64,000 nt of DNA from contig DAIDKS010000016.1 of the NCBI GenBank assembly GCA_027449885.1, forward strand, positions 32,083 through 96,082, given 5' to 3'. Under the pieces are notes generated by a model that saw nothing but the letters and a program-made list of their open reading frames with translations, was not told where the DNA came from and made no database searches. This stretch comes from Acidimicrobiaceae bacterium. Lineage in GTDB: Bacteria > Actinomycetota > Acidimicrobiia > Acidimicrobiales > RAAP-2. Made by a program: the position numbers and the translations under genes. Position 1 is the stretch's first letter. Every line of letters starts with the position of its first letter. This document shows, piece by piece, positions 6,877 to 15,911 of the stretch.

Positions 6877-7744
6877 CGACCTCGCCACCCTTCGACGCCT
6901 CGTCCTAAGGGCGGCACCTCGCCTGCGCCGCGACCTCCCCTGGGTCGGGTCGACCGACGGCTGGGCCGTCCTCGTGAGCGAGATCATGCTCCAGCAGACG
7001 CCCGCGTCGCGAGTGATCGGTCCGTGGGAGCGGTTCGTGGCGCGACACCCGACCCCGGCCGCACTCGCGGATCGACCGCTCGCGGACGTCCTGCGCGAGT
7101 GGCGGGGTCTCGGCTACCCCCGTCGGGCACGCGACCTCCAGGCGGCCGCACGCGTGATCGTCGAGCGTCACGGTGGCGAGGTACCCCGCGACCCGGAGGT
7201 CCTGCGGACCCTCCCGGGCGTGGGTCCGTACACGGCGGCCGCCGTGGCGAGCTTCGCCTTCGGGCGACGGGTCGCGGTGATCGATACCAACGTGGGGCGG
7301 ATCCTCGCTCGGGCGGTCGCCGGTCGGCCGTTGCGTCCCGCCGAGGCCCGCGACCTGGCCGAGCGACTCCTCGCTCCCCGTTCGCCGGCGCGATTCAACC
7401 AGGCGCTCCTCGACCTCGGCGCGCAGCACTGCCGGTCGGTACCCCGGTGCGACGGGTGCCCACTGGCGTCGCGGTGCCGCTGGCTCGGCGACGGCGGGCC
7501 CGACCCGGCGACGCGCAGCGCGGGGGTGTCGCGGGCGCAGGCCCCGTACCGGGGCTCGCGGCGCGAGCTGCGCGGACGCATCCTCGACGCCCTCGGCGCG
7601 GGACCGCACACGGAGTCCCAGCTGCACGCGTCGCTCTCCGACCCCGACGCCGAGCGCGTCGGGGCTGCCCTGCGCGGGCTCGTCGACGACGGTCTCGTCG
7701 AGTGGCGCGATGGGGGCGTCGCCCTCCGGGGGGAGACCCGCTGA
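6857..7744 (+). CDS. mutY: A/G-specific adenine DNA glycosylase MutY
   Basis: This 295-residue HhH-GPD glycosylase removes adenine opposite 8-oxoguanine. SEIMLQQTPASRVIGPWERF contains the catalytic Glu, LPGVGPYTAAAVASFAFG is the helix-hairpin-helix, and VIDTNVGRILAR carries the catalytic Asp. A 4Fe-4S loop follows: HCRSVPRCDGCPLASRC. The first cysteine spacing is C-X5-C, one residue shorter than the usual C-X6-C. The C terminus (RGRILDALGAGPHTESQLHASL...) looks like a winged helix and not the MutT-like domain of E. coli MutY. The start GTG 6857 lies inside the end of the MaoC gene. Confidence 0.88.
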   Translation: MTTSGTDDLATLRRLVLRAAPRLRRDLPWVGSTDGWAVLVSEIMLQQTPASRVIGPWERFVARHPTPAALADRPLADVLREWRGLGYPRRARDLQAAARVIVERHGGEVPRDPEVLRTLPGVGPYTAAAVASFAFGRRVAVIDTNVGRILARAVAGRPLRPAEARDLAERLLAPRSPARFNQALLDLGAQHCRSVPRCDGCPLASRCRWLGDGGPDPATRSAGVSRAQAPYRGSRRELRGRILDALGAGPHTESQLHASLSDPDAERVGAALRGLVDDGLVEWRDGGVALRGETR

Positions 7745-7821
7745 GGCCGTCCTCGGGGCGGCCGCGCGACCTGCGGTCGACGGACGGGACGGCGAGAGAA
7801 CGCACGCGGCGGCCGCCCCGG

Positions 7822-7827
7822 TAGGGT
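7822..7827 (+). promoter_or_regulatory. Extended -10 element of the flavin reductase gene
   Basis: CCGG-TAGGGT, 7 bases before GTG 7835. Confidence 0.55.
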
Positions 7828-7834
7828 TCGCCGG

Positions 7835-8308
7835 GTGAGCGACCCCAGCACGAGCGAGTACCGACACGTCGCGAGTCACTTCGCCACGGGCGTCGCGGTC
7901 GTCAGCGCCGAGGGGCCGACGGGTCCGGTGGGCTTCACCTGCCAGAGCTTCAGCTCCCTCTCGCTCGATCCCATGCTCCTCAGCTTCGCGGCCACGAGCG
8001 GGGGCCGGAGCTGGTCCACGGTGCGTGACGCGCAGCGAGTGGGCGTGAGCATCCTGTCGGCGACCCAGGCCGAGGTGGCTCGGCGCTTCTCCCTCTCGGG
8101 GGTGGAGCGGTTCGCCGTCACCCCGTGGCACCCGGCGCCCGAGGGGTCGCCCCTCGTCGACGGGGCGATCGCCTACTTCGAGGGACGACTGATCGGGGTC
8201 ACGACGCACGGGGACCACGACGTGGCCGTGGTGTCCGTGGAGTGGGTGTCGGCGCCCGGGGGTGACCCCCTGATCTACTTCCGGCGCGACTTCACCCGTC
8301 TGGTCTGA
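7835..8308 (+). CDS. Flavin reductase family protein (FMN-binding split barrel)
   Basis: This 157-residue protein has the flavin-reductase-like domain throughout: FATGVAVVSAEGPTGPVGFTCQSFSSLSLDPMLLSFA near the N terminus is the FMN phosphate-binding strand-turn, followed by RSWSTVRDAQRVGVSILSATQ and the closing DHDVAVVSVEWV...PLIYFRRDF. Relatives reduce FMN or FAD with NAD(P)H for two-component monooxygenases. No monooxygenase partner is adjacent, so the substrate pathway is unknown. It is probably translated from a leaderless mRNA. Confidence 0.82.
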   Translation: MSDPSTSEYRHVASHFATGVAVVSAEGPTGPVGFTCQSFSSLSLDPMLLSFAATSGGRSWSTVRDAQRVGVSILSATQAEVARRFSLSGVERFAVTPWHPAPEGSPLVDGAIAYFEGRLIGVTTHGDHDVAVVSVEWVSAPGGDPLIYFRRDFTRLV

Positions 8309-8323
8309 GCCCGGCATGCTCGG

Positions 8324-8329
8324 TACGCT
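8324..8329 (+). promoter_or_regulatory. Extended -10 element upstream of a membrane protein gene
   Basis: TCGG-TACGCT. The predicted 5' leader of about 36 bases includes a GGCCCCGA/TCGGGCC hairpin before the start at 8372. Confidence 0.45.
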
Positions 8330-8371
8330 GGCCCCGAGGCCTTCGGGCCCGGACGGAGCTTGAGGATCGTG

Positions 8372-8866
8372 ATGGGTCTCTACATTGCGGGTGTCGTGAT
8401 CGCCGTGGTCGTGGTGGCGATCGCGGCGCTGCGGTGGCGCAAGGTCCGACGCGACGCGATGCGCGCTGATCCGGTCGGCCCGGGACGCGCGGCTCCGCCG
8501 CCCTCTCCCTACAGTTCTCGTCGGGGCTTTCGGCTCCTCGAGACCGACGGGCCGTCACCGGAGCCGGCGCCGCCGCCGCGCCCGCGCCTCGAGGAGCACG
8601 ACTACGTCTTCTCCGACGCCCAGCTGCTCCCGCCCGCCGACCCGTCGACCCTCGCCCATCGCCACGACGTCTCCTGGGCGCTCGAGCGGGCGGGTCACCG
8701 CTCGCCTCTCGCGGGGCGGCGCCTGCGCCGCGCGATCATCGCCGGCGCCATCGTCGTCGCGGTCGTCGTCGCGGGAACGGTTCTCTATCGCCACCACCGA
8801 TCGTGGTTCGGGGCTCGGGCCCACGGCGCCCCGGTCGTGGTGATCTGGACACAGGGGGCACCATGA
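8372..8866 (+). CDS. Small two-pass membrane protein of unknown function
   Basis: This protein of about 164 residues was not recognised. A hydrophobic segment lies at residues 2-20 (GLYIAGVVIAVVVVAIAAL) and is followed by a basic stretch. A proline-rich linker covers about 35-75. A second hydrophobic segment lies near 122-142, followed by a short basic tail. ATG 8372 was chosen because GAGG at 8362-8365 sits 6 bases upstream; TTG 8360 and GTG 8369 are also in frame. The stop overlaps the isochorismatase start (ATGA), so the two are co-translated. Confidence 0.55.
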   Translation: MGLYIAGVVIAVVVVAIAALRWRKVRRDAMRADPVGPGRAAPPPSPYSSRRGFRLLETDGPSPEPAPPPRPRLEEHDYVFSDAQLLPPADPSTLAHRHDVSWALERAGHRSPLAGRRLRRAIIAGAIVVAVVVAGTVLYRHHRSWFGARAHGAPVVVIWTQGAP

Positions 8867-9426
8867 CCACACTGACCGATCGCCCGGCGACGGCCCTGCT
8901 CGTCGTCGACGTCCAAGAGGGGGTGGTCGCCGCTGCCTACGAGCGCGACCGAGTGGTCGCCAACGTCCGCACCCTGGTCGAGCGGGCCCGCTCCGCCCAC
9001 GTGCCGGTCGTCTGGGTCCAGCACTCCGACGAGGGCCTCGTCGAGGGGACCGCCCCCTGGCGCTACGTGGCCGAGTTGGAACGGCGCGACGAGGAGCCGC
9101 TCGTCCCCAAGAGCTACGGGGACTCCTTTGAGGACACCGTGCTCGAGGACGTCCTCGCCGAACGCCGCGTGGGTCGTCTCATCGTGGTCGGCGCCCAGAC
9201 CGACGCCTGCATTCGATCGACCCTCCACGGAGCCATCACTCGGGGCTACGACGCGATTCTCGTGGGCGACGCCCACACGACGGAGGACATCTCGTCCTAC
9301 GGTGCCCCGACGCCCGATCTCGTCATCGCGCACACCAACCTCTACTGGTCGGAGCACCGAGCCCCGGGGCGAACGGGCGGGGTGGTCACGACCGACGAGG
9401 TCGTCTTCGACCCGCCGACGAACTAG
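8863..9426 (+). CDS. Isochorismatase-family cysteine hydrolase
   Basis: This 187-residue protein has the family triad: Asp in ALLVVDVQ, Lys in LVPKSYGDSF and Cys in GAQTDACIRSTLHGAI. The VVGAQTDACI strand-nucleophile motif is typical of nicotinamidase-like and other cysteine hydrolases that cleave C-N bonds. The substrate cannot be told from sequence; the metal-binding DxHxxxxxH of nicotinamidases is absent. The start ATG 8863 overlaps the preceding stop. The gene ends in CTAG shared with the convergent peptidase gene. Confidence 0.85.
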   Translation: MTTLTDRPATALLVVDVQEGVVAAAYERDRVVANVRTLVERARSAHVPVVWVQHSDEGLVEGTAPWRYVAELERRDEEPLVPKSYGDSFEDTVLEDVLAERRVGRLIVVGAQTDACIRSTLHGAITRGYDAILVGDAHTTEDISSYGAPTPDLVIAHTNLYWSEHRAPGRTGGVVTTDEVVFDPPTN

Positions 9427-11597
9427 GCCGCCGGCGGTGCGCTGTCGGGCGCGATCTCGCTGATCACGAAGGCGAGGACCTGGGCCTCGTCGCGCCACGC
9501 GTCGTAGCGCCCCGAGGGTCCTCCGTGGCCGGCACCCATCTCGGTCTTGAGGTAGGCGACGTTCTCGGGGTGGAGGTCGCGCAGGCGGGCCACCCACTTG
9601 GCCGGCTCCCAGAAGCCCACGCGAGAGTCGTTCAGGCCCCCGGTGGCGTAGACGTGCGGGTAGACGAGGGGCGAGCCGTCCTCGTGTCGATCCCGCAGGT
9701 TGTCGTACGGGGAGTAGTGGCGCATGATGCGGTAGGTCGTCGCGCTGGCGTCGGGGTCTCCCCACTCCTCCCACTCGCCCACCGTGAGGGGCAGCGTGGC
9801 GTCGAGCATCGTCGTGAGGGCGTCGACGAAGGGGACCTCGGCGACCACGCAGCGAAAGAGGTCGGGCGCGAGGTTCATGACGGCACCCATGAGGAGCCCT
9901 CCGGCCGACCCACCGCGGGCGGCGAGCTGGTCGGGCGTCGTCCAGCCGCGCCGGACCACGTCGCGCGCGACGGCGACGAAGTCGCTGAAGGTCGTCGGCT
10001 TCTGCGCCAGTCGACCCATCTCGTACCACGACCGGCCCATCTCACCCCCACCGCGTACGTGGGCGATGGCGAAGAGCACGCCCCGGTCGAGCAGGGAGAG
10101 CCGCAGCGACGAGAAGGCCGGGTCGATGGAGATCTCGTAGCTGCCGTAGCCGTAGAGCAGCATCGGCGCCGGGGCGGCGACGGTCCACTCGCCGCCGTCG
10201 CCGGCGACGAGGACGTCGCGACGACCGACGACCGAGACCGGAATCCGCGCGCCGTCGCTCGCGGTCACCCAGAGCCGGCACGTGGCGTAGGCGCTCGGGT
10301 CGTACCCGTGAACCACCTGGCGCTTGCGCACGACGCGACGTCGCGTCGGGACGTCGATGTCGACGACCTCTCGTGGGGAGACGAGCGAGGTGGTCACCAC
10401 GCGCAGTGACGGTGACGCGTGCATCGGGTTCGCTCCGAGACCGACCGTCGAGGGGTCGTCGGGCCCGTCGATCGCCCACGACCGATCCATCAGGTCGTCA
10501 CCGAAGGGGTCGTCGTCCCCGATCGAGGCGACCCGAACGGTGGCCACGCCGCCGTCGCGCAGCGAGATCACGAGGTGGTCGGCGAAGGCGTCCACGCCGT
10601 CGAGTCGGCGCCCCGCCACCTCGGCGATGACCTCCCGCCAGGGGCCGTCGTCGTCCACGCGACGCACGCGCAGGGCGAAGTCGGTGGCCCCCTCGTTCGT
10701 GATCATGAGCCACCAGCGACGTCCCCGCCGGTCGATCAGGTGCTCGATCCCGTACTCGACGCCGGTACGGCGCGGCTGGAGGGTGGTGAAGTCGCCGATG
10801 GGCTCGTGGGCGGGGCGGGTGCGGATCTCCGAGGTGGTCGACGAGGCGACGACGATCATCAGTACCTCGTCGTCGCGAGTGCGCCCGACGCTCACGGTGA
10901 AGAGGGCGTCGGGCTCCTCGAAGACGAGGACGTCCTCGGCGCTCGGGGACCCGAGGCGGTGTCGCCAGACCTGCCACGGGCGCATGGCCTCGTCGACCCG
11001 GGTGTAGAAGACGTAGCGGCTGTCGGCCGACCAGGTGAACCCGTAGTAGACGTCGTGCAGTTCGTCGGCGACGGCCGCCTGGCCCGCGAGGGGCCGGAAC
11101 GTGACGGTGTGGCGCTCGTCGCCATCGAAGTCGACGCCCACCGCGACCCAGTCGTCGTCCGGGCTCACCTCGAAGACGCCGACCGACAAGAAGTCGTGTC
11201 CCGCGGCCTCGACGTTCTCGTCGAGGATCACCTGCTCACCCGGGAGGGTCGCGTGCGCGTCGACGGTCGGCGGCTCGTCCTCGGCGTGCGCGGGGACGCG
11301 ACAGGCGATCGGGTAGTTGAGCCCCTCGCGCGTCCGCTCAAAGTACCACCACGCCCCCCGACGCACCGGCACCGAGATGTCCGTCTCCTCGATGCGGCTC
11401 TTGATCTCCTCGAAGATCCGCTCCTCCAGGGGGCGAATCGCCGCGAGCGACGCGGCCAGGTACTCGTTCTCCGCGCGCAGGTGGGCGAGGACGGCCGGAT
11501 CGTCACGGTCGCGGAGCCAGAAGTAGGGATCCACTCGGGAGTCCCCGTGATGGGTCAGGGTCGTGGGGCGCTGGTCGGGGCGGGGTGGTACGGGCAC
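9423..11597 (-). CDS. ptrB: Oligopeptidase B (prolyl oligopeptidase family S9)
   Basis: This 724-residue two-domain serine peptidase has a seven-bladed propeller (about 60-430) followed by an alpha/beta-hydrolase domain. The nucleophile is in ARGGSAGGLLMGAVMN, the Asp in GLNDSRVGFWEPAKW and the His in MGAGHGGPSGRYD. IAHVRGGGEMGRSWYEMGR and WGDPDASATTYRIMRHYSPYDN are characteristic of oligopeptidase B, which cuts short peptides after Arg or Lys in the cytoplasm. There is no signal peptide. The length is typical of the family. The start is the GTG at 11597. Confidence 0.92.
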   Translation of the reverse strand: MPVPPRPDQRPTTLTHHGDSRVDPYFWLRDRDDPAVLAHLRAENEYLAASLAAIRPLEERIFEEIKSRIEETDISVPVRRGAWWYFERTREGLNYPIACRVPAHAEDEPPTVDAHATLPGEQVILDENVEAAGHDFLSVGVFEVSPDDDWVAVGVDFDGDERHTVTFRPLAGQAAVADELHDVYYGFTWSADSRYVFYTRVDEAMRPWQVWRHRLGSPSAEDVLVFEEPDALFTVSVGRTRDDEVLMIVVASSTTSEIRTRPAHEPIGDFTTLQPRRTGVEYGIEHLIDRRGRRWWLMITNEGATDFALRVRRVDDDGPWREVIAEVAGRRLDGVDAFADHLVISLRDGGVATVRVASIGDDDPFGDDLMDRSWAIDGPDDPSTVGLGANPMHASPSLRVVTTSLVSPREVVDIDVPTRRRVVRKRQVVHGYDPSAYATCRLWVTASDGARIPVSVVGRRDVLVAGDGGEWTVAAPAPMLLYGYGSYEISIDPAFSSLRLSLLDRGVLFAIAHVRGGGEMGRSWYEMGRLAQKPTTFSDFVAVARDVVRRGWTTPDQLAARGGSAGGLLMGAVMNLAPDLFRCVVAEVPFVDALTTMLDATLPLTVGEWEEWGDPDASATTYRIMRHYSPYDNLRDRHEDGSPLVYPHVYATGGLNDSRVGFWEPAKWVARLRDLHPENVAYLKTEMGAGHGGPSGRYDAWRDEAQVLAFVISEIAPDSAPPAA

Positions 11598-11645
11598 CGC
11601 TCTACTCTGCCAGTATGTGACCGGTCGGTCGGCCCGCGTAATTAG

Positions 11646-11651
11646 TACTAT
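11646..11651 (+). promoter_or_regulatory. Putative -10 element of sufB
   Basis: TACTAT. It leaves a leader of about 23 bases with GAGGAGA before ATG 11681, so this mRNA has a ribosome binding site, unlike many neighbours. Confidence 0.45.
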
Positions 11652-11680
11652 GGGCGTAGTAAGAACGGCCGAGGAGAGAG

Positions 11681-13081
11681 ATGGCGATCGACAACCTGGA
11701 CTTCAGCCGCTACCAGCTCGGGTGGTCGGACGAACAGACGCCGGTGTTCAAGCCCAAGAAGGGGCTCAACGAGGCGATCGTCCGGGAGATGTCGGGCATC
11801 AAGAACGAGGAAGGGTGGATGCGGGACTTCCGCCTCGCCGCCCTCAAGCGATTCGAGAAGAAGCCGATGCTGCCGTGGTTCGCCGAGAGGATGCCGGACC
11901 TCGACTTCGACGACATCTACTACTACATCAAGCCGACCGAGAACCGCGTCGAGCGCTGGGAGGACCTCCCCGACGCCATCAAGAACACCTACGAGCGACT
12001 GGGGATCCCCGAGGCCGAGCGCAAGTACCTCGCGGGCGTCACGGCCCAGTACGAGTCGGAGGTCGTCTTCCATCGCAATCGGGCCGACCTCGAGCGCCTG
12101 GGCGTCCTGTTCTGCGACATGGACACCGCGGTGCGCGAGTATCCCGAGCTGGTGCGCAAGTACTTCGGGACGGTCATCCCGCCCAACGACAACAAGTTCG
12201 CGGCCCTGAACTCGGCCGTCTGGAGTGGGGGATCCTTCATCTACGTTCCGCCGGGGGTGAAGGTCGACCAGCCGCTGCAGGCCTACTTCCGCATCAACAC
12301 CGAGAACATGGGTCAGTTCGAGCGAACGCTGATCATCGCCGACGAGGGCTCTCAGGTGCACTACGTCGAGGGCTGCTCGGCCCCGGTGTACTCGACCGAC
12401 TCGCTGCACTCGGCCGTGGTGGAGCTCGTCGCGCTGCGCGGCTCCAGGATCACCTACACGACGATCCAAAACTGGTCGAACAACGTCTACAACCTCGTGA
12501 CCAAGCGGGCCCGCGCCGAGGCCGAGGCCCACGTCGAGTGGATCGACGGCAACATCGGCAGCCGCCTGACCATGAAGTACCCGAGCGTCTACCTCATGGG
12601 TCCCAAGGCGTCGGGTGAGGTGCTGTCGGTCGCCTACGCCGGACCGGGCCAGGTGCAGGACGCCGGCGCGAAGATGGTGCACGTCGCTCCCGAGACCACC
12701 TCGACCATCGTGTCGAAGTCGATCTCGAAGGACGGGGGCCTCACGACCTACCGTGGACTGGTCAAGGTGGAGGAGGGCGCGACCGGGGCGAAGAGCTTCG
12801 TACGGTGCGACGCCCTGATCCTCGACGAGCAGTCCACGTCGGAGACGAAGCCCTACATGGAGGTCGGTGAGCGCGACGCGGCGATCGGTCACGAGGCGAC
12901 CGTCTCGAAGATCGGCGACGACCAGCTCTTCTACCTGATGAGCCGGGGGCTCACCGAGAGCCAGGCGATGGGGATGATCGTCAACGGCTTCATCGAGCCG
13001 GTCACGCGCACCCTGCCCATGGAGTACGCGGTCGAGTGGTCGCGGCTGATCGAGCTCCAGATGGAGGGCTCGGTCGGCTGA
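11681..13081 (+). CDS. sufB: Fe-S cluster assembly scaffold SufB
   Basis: This 466-residue SufB is part of the SufBC2D complex that builds Fe-S clusters in the cytoplasm. Family stretches seen: [77 protein letters not shown] (with the conserved Cys), [18 protein letters not shown], and the C-terminal [22 protein letters not shown]. It heads a plus-strand block with a Cys-rich protein, but sufD follows only after an antisense crotonase gene and has its own promoter. Confidence 0.96.
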   Translation: MAIDNLDFSRYQLGWSDEQTPVFKPKKGLNEAIVREMSGIKNEEGWMRDFRLAALKRFEKKPMLPWFAERMPDLDFDDIYYYIKPTENRVERWEDLPDAIKNTYERLGIPEAERKYLAGVTAQYESEVVFHRNRADLERLGVLFCDMDTAVREYPELVRKYFGTVIPPNDNKFAALNSAVWSGGSFIYVPPGVKVDQPLQAYFRINTENMGQFERTLIIADEGSQVHYVEGCSAPVYSTDSLHSAVVELVALRGSRITYTTIQNWSNNVYNLVTKRARAEAEAHVEWIDGNIGSRLTMKYPSVYLMGPKASGEVLSVAYAGPGQVQDAGAKMVHVAPETTSTIVSKSISKDGGLTTYRGLVKVEEGATGAKSFVRCDALILDEQSTSETKPYMEVGERDAAIGHEATVSKIGDDQLFYLMSRGLTESQAMGMIVNGFIEPVTRTLPMEYAVEWSRLIELQMEGSVG

Positions 13082-13116
13082 GCCGGACCCGCGTTCGGGC
13101 GTGGAAGGATGTCACC

Positions 13117-13467
13117 GTGGCGATGCGTGAGGAGTGCAAGCACTTCCAGAGCCGAACCTACGCGTCGGGCGAGGTGGCCCGGTTCTGCGTTCTCGGGAAC
13201 GCCCCCGACCAGCCGTGGTCGTGTCCGGAGGACTGCCTGACCTACGAGCGGCGGCTCGCCGACGTGGGGTGGTCGCACGGATCGCTCGCGAGCCGACCCG
13301 TCGAGCGGGAGCCGGAGACCTCGGTCCCCGACGAGGAGCGGCGACGACTGCTGGCCCAGGCCGAGGAGATCGTCGAGTCGGTGGCGCCCGGGCTGGTCGA
13401 CGAACGGCGTCGGGCGACGGGTGACGCGTCTCGCCCCCGCCGCCGCTGGTGGCCCTTCAGCCGCTGA
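13117..13467 (+). CDS. Small four-cysteine protein in the SUF locus, unknown function
   Basis: This 116-residue protein starts at GTG 13117, with GGAAGG 8 bases upstream. Its cysteines, C7, C24, C36 and C40 (C-X16-C-X11-C-X3-C), all lie in the first 40 residues: REECKHFQS, VARFCVLGNAPDQPWSCPEDC. A charged helical stretch (about 65-95) and an Arg/Trp-rich tail follow. Four cysteines directly behind sufB suggest a zinc site or Fe-S cluster and a link to cluster assembly, but no named domain was recognised. It meets the convergent crotonase gene at TGATCA. Confidence 0.7.
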   Translation: MAMREECKHFQSRTYASGEVARFCVLGNAPDQPWSCPEDCLTYERRLADVGWSHGSLASRPVEREPETSVPDEERRRLLAQAEEIVESVAPGLVDERRRATGDASRPRRRWWPFSR

Positions 13468-14298
13468 TCAGTCGCCGCGAAACGACGGGGGACGCTTCTC
13501 GAGGAAGGCGGTGATCGCCTCGCTGAGGTCGTGGCTCTGCAGGTAGAGGGTGTTCCAGTGCGCGACGAACTCGAGCCCCTCGTCGACCGTGCGGCCGTCG
13601 TTGGCGCGCAGGACGGCCTTGGTCCCCCGCACCGCCATCGGGGAGTTCGCGGCGATCTCGTCGGCGAGCGCGTGGGCCGCGACCAGTACGTCGGCGCTCG
13701 AGGACCCCGCGACGCGGTTGACGAGCCCGATGCGGGCGGCCTCGGCCGCGTCGATGTCACGACCGGTGTAGGCCAGTTCCGCGACGTGGCCGGACCCGAT
13801 GACCCTCGGCAGCCGCTGCAGCGTCCCGAGGTCCGCGACGATGGCCATCTTCGTCTCGCGAATCGAGAAGACGGCGTCGGCGGCGGCGAGGCGAACGTCG
13901 CACGCGGTGATCAGGTCGAGCCCGCCACCCAGGCAGTAGCCGTGAACCGCGGCGATCACCGGGACGGGCAACTCGGCGAGGGAGCTCACCGCCGCCTGCA
14001 TCGTGCGCACGGCCCGCCAGCGAGCCTCGTTGGCCCTCGCCGGGGACGCGTCGCCGTCGGCGACGCCGTGGACGAGGTCGCCACCCAGGTCCTTCAGATC
14101 GAGTCCGACGGTGAAGTGATCCCCCCGGGCGGCGAGCACCAGCGCCCGGGCCCCCGACTCACGGACCGCGGCGCACGCTCGGGGCAGGTCCTGCCAGAGG
14201 GCGCGGCCCAGGGCGTTGCGCGCGTCGGCCCGATCGAGCCACAGCGTGGCGACCGGTCCCTCGATCTCCAGAGCGAGAACGTCGGACGAGAACGTCAG
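13468..14298 (-). CDS. Crotonase-family enzyme, dienoyl-CoA isomerase-like
   Basis: This 276-residue enoyl-CoA hydratase/isomerase has the oxyanion-hole regions ARGDHFTVGLDLKDLGG and VHGYCLGGGLDLITACDVRL. The stretch GLDLITACD, then SIRETKMAIVADLGTLQRLPRVIG, matches the Asp/Glu/Asp pattern of delta3,5-delta2,4-dienoyl-CoA isomerases (ECH1). No ATG, GTG or TTG lies between the upstream in-frame TGA and codon 54. The conserved N terminus (TFSSDVLALEIEGPVATLWLDR) requires a start at CTG 14296-14298, which has AAGGAGGG just upstream. The gene sits antisense between sufB and sufD. A role in fatty-acid degradation is likely. Confidence 0.82.
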   Translation of the reverse strand: MTFSSDVLALEIEGPVATLWLDRADARNALGRALWQDLPRACAAVRESGARALVLAARGDHFTVGLDLKDLGGDLVHGVADGDASPARANEARWRAVRTMQAAVSSLAELPVPVIAAVHGYCLGGGLDLITACDVRLAAADAVFSIRETKMAIVADLGTLQRLPRVIGSGHVAELAYTGRDIDAAEAARIGLVNRVAGSSSADVLVAAHALADEIAANSPMAVRGTKAVLRANDGRTVDEGLEFVAHWNTLYLQSHDLSEAITAFLEKRPPSFRGD

Positions 14299-14348
14299 GG
14301 TCCCTCCTTGTCGGGGTCAGCCTAGGTCGGACCGTCGCGCGTACCCGG

Positions 14349-14354
14349 TACACT
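14349..14354 (+). promoter_or_regulatory. Extended -10 element of the sufD operon
   Basis: CCGG-TACACT, 10 bases before ATG 14365. The leader would be only about 4 bases. Confidence 0.5.
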
Positions 14355-14364
14355 GCCGAGGCCT

Positions 14365-15603
14365 ATGCCCTTCGCCCTCGACGTCGCCGACGCCCTGCCG
14401 ACACTCGGCGACGCCGCCGCTCGCGAGTCGGCACTGCGCGCCTTCGAGGCCGCGGGACTCCCCACGACTCGCGACGAGGTCTGGCGCTACGCGCCTCTCG
14501 AGCGACTCGATCTCGACCGGGTACGTCCGGCCGTCTCCGCGGGCGTCGTCCCCCCGTCGCGGCTGGCCGACGCCATCGCGTCGGGGTCGTGCGCGGTGGT
14601 GCACACCGTCGACGGCTTCGTCGTGGAGCAGAGCACGGTCCCGGATGGGGTGCGAGTGACCGTGGCGCCCCCCGGGGCGACGCCCCTCGAAGGATCGTCG
14701 CAGGAGCGCTACGCGGCGGACGCGTTCGCGCTGGTGAACGCCGCGCTCGCGCCGGGCGCCCTCGAGATCCGCATCGAGCGCGACGTGGTCCTGGAGGCCC
14801 CGCTCGTCGTCGTCCACCACGTGTCACCGGGCCTCGCCGTGGCGCCCCGCACGCACATCGTGCTCGAGCGAGGGGCGGCGGCCACGGTCGTCGAGCTCCT
14901 CGTCGGTGGCGCGGGCTCCGTCGTGGTCCCCGTCGGCGAGTACCGACTCGAGGCCAACTCGTCACTCCGGCTCGTCGCCTACCAGCGGTTGGCGATGGAC
15001 GCCTGGCACGTCGCGCGCACGACGGCCGTCATCGATCGCGACGCCCGGATGTCCCACTCGGTCCTCGGGCTCGGCGCCGTGTACGACCGGTCCCGCAACG
15101 ACGCCGAGCTGATCGCGACCGGGGCGCGCAACGAGTTGCGCACCACGTACCTCGGCCGCGCCGACCAGGTGCACGACCTGCGCACTCGCCAGTTTCACCG
15201 AGCGGCCCGGACGACGTCGGTCCTGCTGTCGAAGGGCGCCGTGGACGACGCGTCGCGATCGATCTACACCGGGCTCATCGAGATCGAGCACGGTGCGCGC
15301 AAGACCGACGCCCGCCAGACGAATCACAACCTCCTGCTGTCACCCCACGCGCACGCCGACAGCGTGCCCAACCTCGACATCCGGGAGAACGACGTCGTCT
15401 GCGCGCACGCGTCCACCGTGGGCCCCCTCGACGAGCTGCAGCTCTGGTACCTGCAGTCGCGGGGCGTCTCGCGGGACGACGCTCAGCGACTCATGATCCA
15501 GGGCTTCTTCGCCGAGATGCTGGACGACCTGCCGAGTGGGGTGGCCACGAGCATGGAAGAGGACGTCGCCGCCCTGCTGGGCGGCGTGGAGGTGAGCGCG
15601 TGA
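14365..15603 (+). CDS. sufD: Fe-S cluster assembly protein SufD
   Basis: This 412-residue partner of SufB and SufC has an N-terminal helical part (LPTTRDEVWRYAPLERLDLDRV) and a long right-handed beta-helix. The C-terminal landmarks are SKGAVDDASRSIYTGLIEIEHGARKTDARQTNHNLLLSPHAHADSVPNLDIRENDVVCAHASTVGPLDELQLWYLQSRG. The conserved His in LLSPHAHADSVPNL is present. Its stop overlaps the GTG of the Rieske gene (GTGA), and sufC follows with another overlap, so sufD-Rieske-sufC is one translationally coupled unit. Confidence 0.95.
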   Translation: MPFALDVADALPTLGDAAARESALRAFEAAGLPTTRDEVWRYAPLERLDLDRVRPAVSAGVVPPSRLADAIASGSCAVVHTVDGFVVEQSTVPDGVRVTVAPPGATPLEGSSQERYAADAFALVNAALAPGALEIRIERDVVLEAPLVVVHHVSPGLAVAPRTHIVLERGAAATVVELLVGGAGSVVVPVGEYRLEANSSLRLVAYQRLAMDAWHVARTTAVIDRDARMSHSVLGLGAVYDRSRNDAELIATGARNELRTTYLGRADQVHDLRTRQFHRAARTTSVLLSKGAVDDASRSIYTGLIEIEHGARKTDARQTNHNLLLSPHAHADSVPNLDIRENDVVCAHASTVGPLDELQLWYLQSRGVSRDDAQRLMIQGFFAEMLDDLPSGVATSMEEDVAALLGGVEVSA

Positions 15604-15911
15604 GGGTGGACCTAGGCGGTCTCGACGAGTTCGCCGACGGCGTCCCCGTGCGGGCGACCGCGGCCCAGCGGGCCGTGGTCGTGGTCCGCTCGGGTGAGCG
15701 CGTCTACGCGCTGGAGGACCGGTGCAGCCACGAGGACTTCCCGCTCTCGGCCGGCGAGGTCGACCTCGAGACCGGCGAGATCGAGTGCGCCCGTCACGGG
15801 GCGATGTTCCGGTTGGAGGACGGGGCGCCGATGTCGCTGCCGGCCACGCGGGCGGTCGCGACCTACCCGGCCCAGGTGGCCGACGGGCGCGTGGTGGTGG
15901 AGCTGCCGTGA
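15600..15911 (+). CDS. Rieske-type 2Fe-2S ferredoxin in the SUF operon
   Basis: This 103-residue soluble ferredoxin has the two Rieske motifs: C42-S-H44 in DRCSHEDFPLS and C63-A-R-H66 in IECARHGAMF. GTG 15600 has GGAGGTGA immediately upstream and overlaps the sufD stop. Small Rieske proteins sit between sufD and sufC in many Actinobacteria. They may pass electrons during cluster assembly, although the partner is not proven. Confidence 0.92.
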   Translation: MRVDLGGLDEFADGVPVRATAAQRAVVVVRSGERVYALEDRCSHEDFPLSAGEVDLETGEIECARHGAMFRLEDGAPMSLPATRAVATYPAQVADGRVVVELP

